NCBI GenBank assembly: GCA_051880615.1 | Contig: JBJEOH010000061.1 | Location: 132,560-196,559 of the forward strand | Reading direction: 5' to 3' | Length of the DNA stretch: 64,000 nt | Source of the DNA: UBA7067 sp051880615 | Lineage (GTDB): Bacteria > Bacillota > Clostridia > Oscillospirales > Acutalibacteraceae | In this document: piece after piece, positions 7,512 to 15,219 of the stretch | How the letters are laid out: each line of letters starts with the position of its first letter | How positions within the stretch are numbered: position 1 is the first letter of the stretch | Position numbers and translations under genes: made by a program | The notes under the pieces: generated by a model | The model's database searches: none | The model's input: only the letters and a program-made list of their open reading frames with translations | What the model was told of the DNA's origin: nothing

Positions 7512-7539
7512 GTGGGAGGACTAAATCCGATTTTACCAC
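7512..7539 (+). promoter_or_regulatory. Second L1-binding-type motif, between rplK and rplA
   Basis: GTGGGAGGA, a short loop, TCC and a distal CCAC repeat the architecture of the motif at 7013-7054, with a different inner stem. It ends 20 bases before the rplA start, so L1 binding here could directly block L1 translation. Confidence 0.6.
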
Positions 7540-7559
7540 TCAATAGGGAGGACAAACCA

Positions 7560-8270
7560 ATGAAACACGGAAAGAAATATGTTGACAGCGCAAAGCTTGT
7601 TGACAAGACAAAATTTTATGATACCGCCGAGGCTATGGACCTTTGCATCAAGACTTCAAAGGCTAAGTTTGACGAGACTGTTGAAGTTCATGTTAAGCTT
7701 GGTGTTGACAGCCGTCACGCTGACCAGCAGGTTAGAGGTGCAATCGTTCTTCCGAACGGCACAGGTAAAAATGTTAAGGTTCTTGCAATCTGCAAGGGCG
7801 ACAACGAGAAGCTTGCAAAAGAGGCGGGAGCTGACTTTGTAGGCGCAGAGGATATGACTCAGAAGATTCAGCAGGAGAACTGGATGGACTTTGATGTGCT
7901 CATCACAACACCCGATATGATGGGTCTTGTAGGCCGTCTCGGTAAAATCCTCGGTCCTCGCGGTCTTATGCCGAACCCGAAGGCAGGTACTGTTACACCT
8001 GACATCGCCAAGGCTGTTAAAGAGGCTAAGGCAGGTAAGATTGAGTACCGTCTTGACAAAACAAACATCATTCACTGCCCGATCGGCAAGGTTTCTTTCG
8101 GCGTAGAGAAGCTTCAGGAGAACTTCGACACTCTCCTCGGCGCTATCGTTAAGGCTAAGCCGGCTGCTGCAAAGGGTCAGTACATCAGATCAGTTGCAGT
8201 TACAAGCACAATGGGTCCGTCAGTTCGCCTCAACCCGAACAAGGTTGGCGGTCAGGGTGCTGAGGGCTGA
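7560..8270 (+). CDS. rplA: Large-subunit ribosomal protein uL1
   Basis: The start at ATG 7560 (MKHGKKYVDSAK) follows an AGGGAGGA site. A longer in-frame start at 7512 would overlap the regulatory motif and is rejected. The 236-residue product has the two-domain L1 fold with GKILGPRGLMPNPKAGTV (about residues 128-145), and a normal C-terminus (KPAAAKGQYIRSVAVTSTMG). L1 forms the mobile stalk of the 50S subunit at the E site and commonly represses its own operon by binding mRNA. Its gene directly follows rplK. Confidence 0.97.
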   Translation: MKHGKKYVDSAKLVDKTKFYDTAEAMDLCIKTSKAKFDETVEVHVKLGVDSRHADQQVRGAIVLPNGTGKNVKVLAICKGDNEKLAKEAGADFVGAEDMTQKIQQENWMDFDVLITTPDMMGLVGRLGKILGPRGLMPNPKAGTVTPDIAKAVKEAKAGKIEYRLDKTNIIHCPIGKVSFGVEKLQENFDTLLGAIVKAKPAAAKGQYIRSVAVTSTMGPSVRLNPNKVGGQGAEG

Positions 8271-8281
8271 TTAAAAAATAC

Positions 8282-8310
8282 TTGACAGGCTAAGCTCTGT
8301 ATGGTATTAT
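8282..8310 (+). promoter_or_regulatory. Promoter of rplJL
   Basis: A consensus TTGACA (8282-8287) is followed 17 bases later by TATTAT (8305-8310), just after the rplA stop. An overlapping TATAAT at 8308-8313 would have a 20-base spacer. Confidence 0.65.
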
Positions 8311-8317
8311 AATTAAA

Positions 8318-8440
8318 GCTGTTCTTTTCCTAAGACAGCAGGTGCATAACGCATAAAGGATTTTCCTGCCTGCCGAGGTTCGGAGCGTAATTTTATTTAA
8401 TATAAAATTATTCTGCCCCTCTGCACGCCAGGGGGGCTTG
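8318..8440 (+). promoter_or_regulatory. L10-type ribosomal protein leader with attenuator
   Basis: The 5' leader of rplJL shows the L10-leader layout: an imperfect long stem-loop region including TGCCGAGGTTCGGAGCGTAAT, then a strong GCCCCTC/GGGGGGC hairpin followed by TTGTTTTAT that can terminate transcription. L10 or the L10-(L7/L12)4 complex binding this leader is the known feedback route in Firmicutes. Confidence 0.75.
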
Positions 8441-8476
8441 TTTTATGCACAATCCCAAAAGCGGAGGTGAATAAAT

Positions 8477-9007
8477 TTGCCAAGTGAGAAAATTCTTGAA
8501 CAAAAGAAGGCTGCCGTTGCCGAGCTTTCAGAAAGACTGAAGGGCTCTGTAGCAGGCGTTCTTGTAAACTACAAGGGTATCACCGTTGCCGATGACACAA
8601 AGCTCAGAAAGGATTTGCGTGAGGCAGGTGTTAAATACACTGTAGTTAAGAATACTCTTCTTAAGAGAGCTGCTGAGGACGCAGGTATTGAGGGTCTTGA
8701 CCCGGTGCTTGAGGGTACTACAGCTCTTGCAACAAGCGAAGAGGATTATGTTGCCGCAGCAAAGATTCTGTGCGAGTACGCAGAGAAGAACAAAAACTTT
8801 GAAATTAAGTCGGGTTATGTTGACGGCGGCGTTTTAGGCGTTGACGAGATTAAGGACCTTGCAAAGCTTCCGAGCAAGGAAGTATTGGTTGCAAAGGCTC
8901 TCGGCGGACTCAACGCACCGATTACCGGCTTCGTTACTGTGCTTAACGGTAATATCAGAGGCCTTGCTTGCGTACTTAACGCAATCGCAGAACAGAAGGG
9001 CGCTTAA
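8477..9007 (+). CDS. rplJ: Large-subunit ribosomal protein uL10
   Basis: A TTG start (8477) follows GCGGAGGTG. The 176-residue product (MPSEKILEQKKAAVAELSER...) has the L10 rRNA-binding domain (GVLVNYKGITVADDTKLRKD, YTVVKNTLLKRAAE) and the C-terminal helix that carries L7/L12 dimers. L10 forms the base of the ribosomal stalk that recruits translation GTPases. It is co-transcribed with rplL behind an L10 leader. The TTG start may help keep L10 below L7/L12; that is inference. Confidence 0.96.
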   Translation: MPSEKILEQKKAAVAELSERLKGSVAGVLVNYKGITVADDTKLRKDLREAGVKYTVVKNTLLKRAAEDAGIEGLDPVLEGTTALATSEEDYVAAAKILCEYAEKNKNFEIKSGYVDGGVLGVDEIKDLAKLPSKEVLVAKALGGLNAPITGFVTVLNGNIRGLACVLNAIAEQKGA

Positions 9008-9057
9008 AAGCCCGAAACTAAAATTAAAGTATAATTAAAATTCTGGAGGTTATTATT

Positions 9058-9435
9058 ATGTCAGAGAAAGTTACACAGTTAATTGAAGATGTTAAGAATC
9101 TTACAGTTCTTGAGCTTAGCGAGCTCGTAAAGGCACTCGAAGAGGAGTTCGGCGTTTCTGCTGCTGCTCCGGTTGCAGTTGCTGCTGCTCCTGTTGCAGG
9201 CGCTGCTGCTGCTGTTGAAGAGAAGACAGAGTTTGATGTTGTTCTTAAGAGCGCCGGCGCTGAGAAGATTAAGGTTATCAAGGTTGTTCGTGAGATCACA
9301 GGTCTTGGTCTTAAGGAAGCTAAGGAGCTCGTTGACAACGCTCCGAAGCCGATCAAAGAGGCTGTTTCTAAGGACGACGCTGAGTCAATCAAGGCTAAGC
9401 TTGCTGAGGTTGGCGCTGAGGTTGAGGTTAAGTAA
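9058..9435 (+). CDS. rplL: Large-subunit ribosomal protein bL7/L12
   Basis: The 125-residue product has the N-terminal dimerisation helices (TQLIEDVKNLTVLELSELVK), an Ala-rich hinge (about residues 40-57) and the conserved C-terminal domain (FDVVLKSAGAEKIKVIKVVR, GLGLKEAKELVDNAP). It is the stalk protein that binds EF-Tu and EF-G. The gene ends with a clean intrinsic terminator, and rpoB, which usually follows in Firmicutes, is not present. Instead a large secreted protein gene begins 270 bases later. Confidence 0.97.
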   Translation: MSEKVTQLIEDVKNLTVLELSELVKALEEEFGVSAAAPVAVAAAPVAGAAAAVEEKTEFDVVLKSAGAEKIKVIKVVREITGLGLKEAKELVDNAPKPIKEAVSKDDAESIKAKLAEVGAEVEVK

Positions 9436-9465
9436 TTTAAGCTTAACTGATAATTTAAGCAGATT

Positions 9466-9495
9466 CAGGGCGGAGAAATCCGCCCTGTTTTTTTA
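9466..9495 (+). terminator. Terminator of rplJL
   Basis: CAGGGCGGA-GAAA-TCCGCCCTG stem followed by TTTTTTT, 30 bases after the rplL stop. Confidence 0.9.
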
Positions 9496-9510
9496 TTCAC
9501 TCTCCACTCT

Positions 9511-9527
9511 GCGCTGCTTTGCAGCGC
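9511..9527. repeat. Short hairpin joined to heptamer repeat (GCGCTGC stem)
   Basis: GCGCTGC-TTT-GCAGCGC lies immediately after CACTCTCCACTCT heptamers. It is one of at least nine such junctions in the window. Confidence 0.75.
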
Positions 9528-9618
9528 CTGCATTTGTGCAACTTGTTACAAAATTGTAATTCGTATTAGCAGAAATAAACAATTCGTCATTTTCTCACTT
9601 TTAAATTACCAAATTTAG

Positions 9619-9647
9619 TTGAAGTTTATTTTTTCCTGTAGTATAAT
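9619..9647 (+). promoter_or_regulatory. Promoter of the 998-residue surface protein gene
   Basis: TTGAAG (9619-9624), a 17-base spacer and TATAAT (9642-9647). Confidence 0.7.
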
Positions 9648-9708
9648 TATAACGCTGAAGTAGTGCATGCTTCGGAAATTATCTCAAAAATAATAGGAGG
9701 AGACAAAA

Positions 9709-12705
9709 ATGCGCAAAAAAATAATTAGCATTGTGCTTGTAGCAGTAATGCTGATTTCAATGGCATGCGTCGGCATGATTACAACAAGTGCTGCCGACAC
9801 AGTGGGCACAATTTATTTTGAAATGCCCGAAAGCTGGACTGCTGTTTATACCTATGACGGCAGCAAAGGCTGTAATGTTTATGCTCATGTTTGGTCAAAC
9901 GGTGGTCAAGAGTATTCACCATGGCAGACAAAGACCGAAAAAATGAAGAAGGACAAGGCCACAGGTCTTTATTACTTCGAAATTGCAACCATGCCGGATG
10001 CTCTTGAGGACGGCACACAGCCGCAGTGGGATATGGTTATCTTCTCAACAGCCGGCAGTGATGCAACCGGTACTAAGGTTACTTTGCAGACTTATGATAC
10101 TACACTTTACAGTGAGTGCATAGGCAAGGTATTCTCAGTTGACACATCTGTTGAGCTTGAGAATCCTATGGATTCTTCAAAGAAGGGCCCTGTTGCTTTC
10201 TGCGAAGGCACACCGAGCGGTCCGCACCTTGTTCTTTCTTCACTCGGCAATGTAGTTCCGAGCGGTGAAGAGGTGCTTGCTGACGGTACACCTGTAAAGG
10301 GTTCACTTCTTCCGAATGAAACAGTTGACCAGGTTATTGCAAACTTTATAAGCAACAAGATGACTGCTTTCAAAACTGCTAATCCGGAGCCGGCTGCTGA
10401 TGATCCGGCACACGCTGCTTGGGTTGAGGCTTATGCTCTTGAAGAGGCTAAGTGGCAGCAGTATGTAATTGACAATGACCTTGAGGGTAAGGTTATGGCT
10501 GCTCTCGGCGAAGAGCCGACTGCAACAGAGACAGAGACTGAAACAGAAACTGAGACAGAAACAGAAACTGAGACTGTAACAGAGACAGAGACAGAGACTG
10601 AGACAGAAACAGAAACAGAAACAGAAACTGAAACAGAAACTGAGACAGAGACAATTCCTCAGGATGTTGACTGGTATGTAGCAGGCGTTGCAGCACTTTG
10701 TAACGGCGAAAACTGGGTACCGGGCGCAGATGTTAACAAGATGACTCTTAACGAGGCAACAGGTCTTTATGAGATCACATTCTCACAGGTAGGCGAGGGC
10801 GCTTCTCAGGCAGCTCCGTTCTCCTTCCAGTTCAAGGTAACATCAGCAACACTTCCTGACTGGTCAGACGGCGTAGCATTCCCGGATGAAAACGTAACAG
10901 GCTCAATCAGCGCTCAGGATGATGTTAAGGTAACATTCAACCCTGAGACAGGTGAGGTTAAATGGTACAGTGATTCTGCATTCGTAATCACAGATCATGT
11001 TTACAGAGTTGCAGGTAACGCAGACCTCTGCGGTGGCGATGGCTGGAATCCGACAGACGATAACAACCTTATGACTTATAACGAGGAAACAGGCCGTTAT
11101 GAGAAGGTTTATACAGATGTAGCTCAAGAGAGCATCAACGGCTATGAGTACAAGATTACAGTAGACGGCGCAACATGGATTCCTGATGGTATGGGTGATA
11201 ACCCGACAGTATTCGTTGAGGAAGACGGTTCAACAGTAACAATCTGGTACAACGAAGTAACAGGCGAGTGGGGCGCAGATGTAGTAGGTCCTGAGACTGA
11301 GACAGAGACAGAGACAGAAACAGAAACAGAAACAGAAACAGAGACAGAGACAGAGACTGAGACAGTGACAGAAACAGAGACTGAGACAGAGACTCAGACA
11401 GAAACAGAGACTGAGACTGAGACAGAAACTGAGACAGAAACAGAAACTCAGACAGAGACAGAAACAGAGACACAGACTGAGACTGAAACTCAGACAGAAA
11501 CAGAGACTGAAACAGTAACTGAGACAGTTCCTGTAACAGACCCTGTAACTGATCCTGTAACAGACCCTGTAACCGATCCTGTAACAGATCCTGTAACAGA
11601 TCCTGTAACAGAAACTCAGACTGAGACAGAAACAGAAACCGAGACAGAAACTGAATCTGCAACAGAGTCTATTCTTGACGAATACGGCAGATTCAGAGGT
11701 ATCCCGATGCCGGACGGTATGATTATCAACCAGCAGGCTGAGTCAGACCCGGATGATCCGACTTGGGACGGCTATTACAAGATTTACTACTTCGAGGCAC
11801 CAGATTCATGGTTTGAAAACGCTCAGTACAAGAACGAAGGCTTTGAAATCGGCTTCTACTGGTATCAGGGTGAGACAAACAACGGTGCATGGCCGGGTGA
11901 GGCTGCTAAGAGCCTTGCTGATTTCAAGATCAATTACTTCATGACAATGAATCCGCAGGCTACTGAGGAAGAGATTGCAGCAGCAACTGCTGAAATCGAA
12001 GCTAAGTTCGGCAATGTATACTATGCAGTTTGCAGAACAAATGTACCGTTCATCATCTGGAACAACGGTATCAACGGCGGTCTCCCGACTGACCCTGACT
12101 TCGATCTTAACAAGGCTAACGCTGCAAGACAGACAGAAGACATCAATGTTGAGGACTCATTCTACAACACACTCGGTGCAACAGCTGAGGGTGAAGGCGA
12201 CGGCGAAGGCATCACAGACCTCTGCGGTTGTATCACATATATAGTAGGTGAGAAGTCTGTTGAAAATCCGCTCACAGGCATCACACAGACAGTTGGTACT
12301 GTAAACTGGAAGTTCTATGAGCCAAAGACCGGCGCTATGACAGATGTTGGTCTCCTTGACGAGAACGGCGAGCTTATCTACTGGGATGTAGACGGCTTTG
12401 ACGAAGCTCAGAACCCGTACTACGATATGGACTATTCATATGTTCCGCCTCAGGGCACACCTGTAGAGAAGCCGACTCAGGCTCCGACACAGGCAGAAGA
12501 CCCGACACAGGCTCCGACAAAGGCTCCGAGCGGCACACCGGGCGGCACAACAACAGGTACAAGCACAAGCAACACAACTAACACAAATAAGGGTACAGTA
12601 AACACATCTGAGAGCACTGCTGTTCTTTCTATCCTTGCTGTAATTCTTGTTGCAGGTCTTGGCGTTGCTCTTGTATCACGCAAGAGAAAGGCTCAGGAGA
12701 AATAA
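9709..12705 (+). CDS. Large anchored surface protein with CBM26-like and X25-like modules and Thr-Glu linkers
   Basis: The 998-residue product begins with a signal peptide (about 1-29). A CBM26-like domain (about 32-180; IYFEMPESWTAVYTYD, YSPWQTKTEKM) follows, extended by an ENPMDSSKK/GPHL segment. A first pure Thr-Glu linker (about 270-317) leads to two X25/pullulanase-N-like modules (WYVAGVAALCNGENW... and YRVAGNADLCGGDGWNP...), then a longer Thr-Glu/Thr-Gln/DPVT linker (about 529-652). A second CBM26-like block comes next (YYKIYYFEAPDSWF), then a Thr/Pro linker, and finally a membrane helix with a basic tail. Such modules usually bind starch, and there is no catalytic domain, so an adhesin or scaffold for starch granules is the best guess. 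A segment of 344 bases is identical to part of the gene at 47567. The next gene shares its N-terminal domain. Confidence 0.8.
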   Translation: MRKKIISIVLVAVMLISMACVGMITTSAADTVGTIYFEMPESWTAVYTYDGSKGCNVYAHVWSNGGQEYSPWQTKTEKMKKDKATGLYYFEIATMPDALEDGTQPQWDMVIFSTAGSDATGTKVTLQTYDTTLYSECIGKVFSVDTSVELENPMDSSKKGPVAFCEGTPSGPHLVLSSLGNVVPSGEEVLADGTPVKGSLLPNETVDQVIANFISNKMTAFKTANPEPAADDPAHAAWVEAYALEEAKWQQYVIDNDLEGKVMAALGEEPTATETETETETETETETETVTETETETETETETETETETETETETIPQDVDWYVAGVAALCNGENWVPGADVNKMTLNEATGLYEITFSQVGEGASQAAPFSFQFKVTSATLPDWSDGVAFPDENVTGSISAQDDVKVTFNPETGEVKWYSDSAFVITDHVYRVAGNADLCGGDGWNPTDDNNLMTYNEETGRYEKVYTDVAQESINGYEYKITVDGATWIPDGMGDNPTVFVEEDGSTVTIWYNEVTGEWGADVVGPETETETETETETETETETETETETVTETETETETQTETETETETETETETETQTETETETQTETETQTETETETVTETVPVTDPVTDPVTDPVTDPVTDPVTDPVTETQTETETETETETESATESILDEYGRFRGIPMPDGMIINQQAESDPDDPTWDGYYKIYYFEAPDSWFENAQYKNEGFEIGFYWYQGETNNGAWPGEAAKSLADFKINYFMTMNPQATEEEIAAATAEIEAKFGNVYYAVCRTNVPFIIWNNGINGGLPTDPDFDLNKANAARQTEDINVEDSFYNTLGATAEGEGDGEGITDLCGCITYIVGEKSVENPLTGITQTVGTVNWKFYEPKTGAMTDVGLLDENGELIYWDVDGFDEAQNPYYDMDYSYVPPQGTPVEKPTQAPTQAEDPTQAPTKAPSGTPGGTTTGTSTSNTTNTNKGTVNTSESTAVLSILAVILVAGLGVALVSRKRKAQEK

Positions 12706-12744
12706 TTATTACTTTTAAAGTGATAATTTTGGCTTAATAATCTT

Positions 12745-12772
12745 GATCCCGCCCCAAATCGGGGCGGGATTT
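12745..12772 (+). terminator. Terminator after the 998-residue protein gene
   Basis: ATCCCGCCCC-AAAT-CGGGGCGGGAT followed by TT. A strong GC stem with a short T run. Confidence 0.75.
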
Positions 12773-12865
12773 AAAGAATAATGCGAAATTATGCGTAAAT
12801 TTTTACAGTTTTTTCTTGTGCTTTTTATATAAGTAACAAAAAAGACAAAATTGTAAAAAAATCTA

Positions 12866-12894
12866 TTGCAGTTTTTTAAACTCAGGAGTATAAT
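12866..12894 (+). promoter_or_regulatory. Promoter of the 327-residue surface protein gene
   Basis: TTGCAG (12866-12871), 17 bases, TATAAT (12889-12894). Confidence 0.65.
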
Positions 12895-12953
12895 TAGCTT
12901 AATGAAGCTTGGCTTCAAATAATTTCTGAATTTATTTTAGGAGGATACTCAAA

Positions 12954-13937
12954 ATGGCAAAGAAAATTCTTAGTGTTTTTGTTGCTGTACTGATGATTGC
13001 TTCAATGGCTGTTATGGCTATTCCTACAGCTTCTGCTGCAAGCCCGTCATTCAGCGGCGGTACAGTTTATTGGGAGTGCCCATGGGATGTAGCTCAGATT
13101 GCTTACTGTCATGTTTACGGTTCTGACGGCACAGCTCTTTATGACTGGCAGACAAAGAACGAGAAGATGACAAAGGTTGAGGGCAACAAGTGGTCTTATG
13201 AAGTTCCGGCAGGTCAGTATGACCAGGTTATTTTCTCAATTGACACAGGCGCTCAGACATTTGACCTCGTTATGACTGATGACAACATTGGAGATACAGC
13301 TGTAACAGACACAAACACAATGATTGAGAACCCGATGGATTCCAACAAGACTGCTGCTAAGACAACTTGGAAGAGTGGCAAGAACGGTCCGCACCTTGGC
13401 ATTACATCAATCGGTAACCTCGTTGGTGAGGTTCTCTGCCCGACAGAGAGCGGCGCTACAATGGTTGCTAACTACATCAAGAACTATCTCACAGTTAATC
13501 CTGACAGCGTAACTTCTGAAATCCTTGCAGGTCTTATCTCTTCAGCAGGCACAACAGCTGATGATGTATTTGCAGCACTTCAGGCTGACCCTGAATTCCC
13601 GACTCTCCCGATGAGCGAAGAGGATCCGACACTTCAGATTGACACAGCTAAGAAGCTTCTCGGCATCAGCGGCGGTAACAACGGCGGCGAAAACAACAAT
13701 GGCGGCGAGAATAACAACGGCGGCGAAAACAACAACGGCGGCACAACAACAAACAACGGTTCAAACGCTTCTACAAATTCAACAAGCAGCAATCGTTCAA
13801 ACACATCTACAACATCAAAGACAAGCAGCGGCACAACAACAACAGGTGATTCAACACCGTTCGTTGTTCTCGGTATCGTTCTTGTAGCTGCTCTCGGCGT
13901 AGCTGTAGTAGCTGCTAAGAAGAAGGTTGCTGAATAA
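12954..13937 (+). CDS. Anchored surface protein with CBM26-like domain
   Basis: The 327-residue protein has a signal peptide ending near ASA (residue 28) and a domain (GGTVYWECPWDVAQIAYCHV, YDWQTKNEKM, VIFSIDTGAQTFD, then ENPMDSNKT and NGPHLGITSIGNLVG). This domain is clearly paralogous to the N-terminus of the upstream 998-residue protein. A helical segment, a Gly-Asn-rich linker made of GGENNN repeats and a Ser/Thr linker follow. The C-terminal anchor reads TTGDSTPFVVLGIV, a membrane helix and a basic tail. It looks like a small monovalent version of its neighbour. A role in surface carbohydrate (starch) binding is inferred from the CBM26-like pattern. It has its own promoter and terminator. 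Confidence 0.75.
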   Translation: MAKKILSVFVAVLMIASMAVMAIPTASAASPSFSGGTVYWECPWDVAQIAYCHVYGSDGTALYDWQTKNEKMTKVEGNKWSYEVPAGQYDQVIFSIDTGAQTFDLVMTDDNIGDTAVTDTNTMIENPMDSNKTAAKTTWKSGKNGPHLGITSIGNLVGEVLCPTESGATMVANYIKNYLTVNPDSVTSEILAGLISSAGTTADDVFAALQADPEFPTLPMSEEDPTLQIDTAKKLLGISGGNNGGENNNGGENNNGGENNNGGTTTNNGSNASTNSTSSNRSNTSTTSKTSSGTTTTGDSTPFVVLGIVLVAALGVAVVAAKKKVAE

Positions 13938-13979
13938 TTAATCGTTTGATTGATTATCAAAACTAAAAAATCGCACTTT

Positions 13980-14012
13980 ACCGCTCCGGGTAACCGGGGC
14001 GGTTTTTGTTTT
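13980..14012 (+). terminator. Terminator of the 327-residue protein gene
   Basis: ACCGCTCCGG-GTAA-CCGGGGCGGT followed by a long T-rich run. Confidence 0.85.
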
Positions 14013-14184
14013 TTTTCCGGTATTATGTTTTTTTATTTTCCGGTATTACTATTTGAAATAAAGCGCGCATTATGGTACAATAAAAAAGTATGTAGAAGGA
14101 TGTCGAATTGATGCGATGTTCTAATAACGGTGGAGAAATTTTCTCCGATTAATTCAGTCCTGTAAAGAAACGGAGAGATGATTT

Positions 14185-14994
14185 ATGGCGATAAAGGTGA
14201 ATTTGATTGCGCATACACCAAACCCTGAGCAGACTGTAGCCGCTGCTGCAAAGCTGTGCTACTCGCCTGTCGGCGTTGATGAAATCCAGAAGGGGCTTAC
14301 ACCCGAAAAGACCGAGTCGTTTGTGAATATGCTCGCTGAAATCGGCCATGCAAGTCCTGTGGAGCACGCAAGCTTTACCTTTGCTATTGAGGGCATCTCG
14401 CGCGCCTGCTCGCACCAGCTTGTGCGTCACCGCATAGCTTCGTACAGCCAGCAGTCGCAGAGATATGTTGACGGCAACAGCTTTGATTTTGTCACTCCGC
14501 CGTCAATCGAAAATTGCAGTGAGGCGCTTGAGGAGTATCAGAATATTATATCTCAACAGCGCACTGCGTACACCAAAATACGAAACGCCCTTGCAGCGCA
14601 GGAGATAAAAAATCGCGAATCATCACTGAGCGGAACTAATGAAGAGATAATAGAGCAGTATAAATCTATTGATAAAGGCGCTTGCAGTGCGGTTATAAAA
14701 AAAGCCAATGAGGACGCGCGCTTTATTTTGCCGAATGCCTGCACGACTGCGATTGTTGTCACAATGAACGCACGCTCGCTGTGGAACTTTTTTGCTCACC
14801 GCTGCTGCAACAGAGCGCAGTGGGAAATCCGCGAGGTAGCTGTGCAGATGCTCAGACTCTGCAAGGAGGCTGCACCGTCTTTGTTTAAAAACAGCGGACC
14901 GTCCTGTATGAGCGGCAAATGTCCCGAGGGTAAAATGAGCTGCGGCAAACCTAAGCAGATGAGGGAATATTTTTTAAATTTAGGGAATGAATAA
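14185..14994 (+). CDS. thyX: FAD-dependent thymidylate synthase
   Basis: The 269-residue protein has the ThyX signature RHRIASYSQQSQRY (residues 81-94; family motif RHRxxSxxxxSxR). It also has the flanking GHASPVEHASFTFAIEGISR region and C-terminal FAHRCCNRAQWEIR, which contains the flavin and dUMP-binding residues. ThyX makes dTMP from dUMP using methylene-THF as carbon donor and reduced FAD as hydride carrier, common in anaerobes lacking ThyA. A Cys-rich C-terminal tail (SCMSGKCPEGKMSCGK) is unusual and could bind metal. The start follows CGGAGAG. 5-FTHF cyclo-ligase, another folate gene, is encoded 3 kb downstream. Confidence 0.95.
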   Translation: MAIKVNLIAHTPNPEQTVAAAAKLCYSPVGVDEIQKGLTPEKTESFVNMLAEIGHASPVEHASFTFAIEGISRACSHQLVRHRIASYSQQSQRYVDGNSFDFVTPPSIENCSEALEEYQNIISQQRTAYTKIRNALAAQEIKNRESSLSGTNEEIIEQYKSIDKGACSAVIKKANEDARFILPNACTTAIVVTMNARSLWNFFAHRCCNRAQWEIREVAVQMLRLCKEAAPSLFKNSGPSCMSGKCPEGKMSCGKPKQMREYFLNLGNE

Positions 14995-15170
14995 TATAGG
15001 ATTTGCACGAGCGAAATTTGTCGTATCTTGCAAAATGCTCGCAGAGCGAGATGTTCGGCGCAAAAGCTTGATAGTAATGTAATTTCCTGTGTTAGCAACG
15101 GTAAAATAAGAGATATAGACGATATTTCCCGGGAAATAGTCGAGTTGGTTGAGAAATTGGGGATTTAAGT

Positions 15171-15194
15171 AACGGCTGAACGGTTCAGCCGTTT
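15171..15194 (+). terminator. Perfect hairpin before the DUF2156 gene
   Basis: AACGGCTGAA-CGG-TTCAGCCGTTT forms a near-perfect stem. Between thyX and this hairpin, an open frame without a start (about 15003-15168, including SNVISCVSNGKIRDI) weakly recalls the DUF4258 remnant at 5.5 kb, but no intact gene is present. Confidence 0.55.
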
Positions 15195-15219
15195 AAACTG
15201 ATAGGAGCATTATGCATTT

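Noticed and set aside
7512..7559. Upstream start for rplA giving 16 extra residues
   Set aside because: The extension covers the L1-type operator and the real ribosome site, and L1 proteins begin at MKHGKKY-like sequence.
15003..15168. Open frame between thyX and the DUF2156 gene (includes SNVISCVSNGKIRDI)
   Set aside because: It has no start codon or ribosome site in frame and only weak resemblance to DUF4258; noted as a possible remnant, not called.
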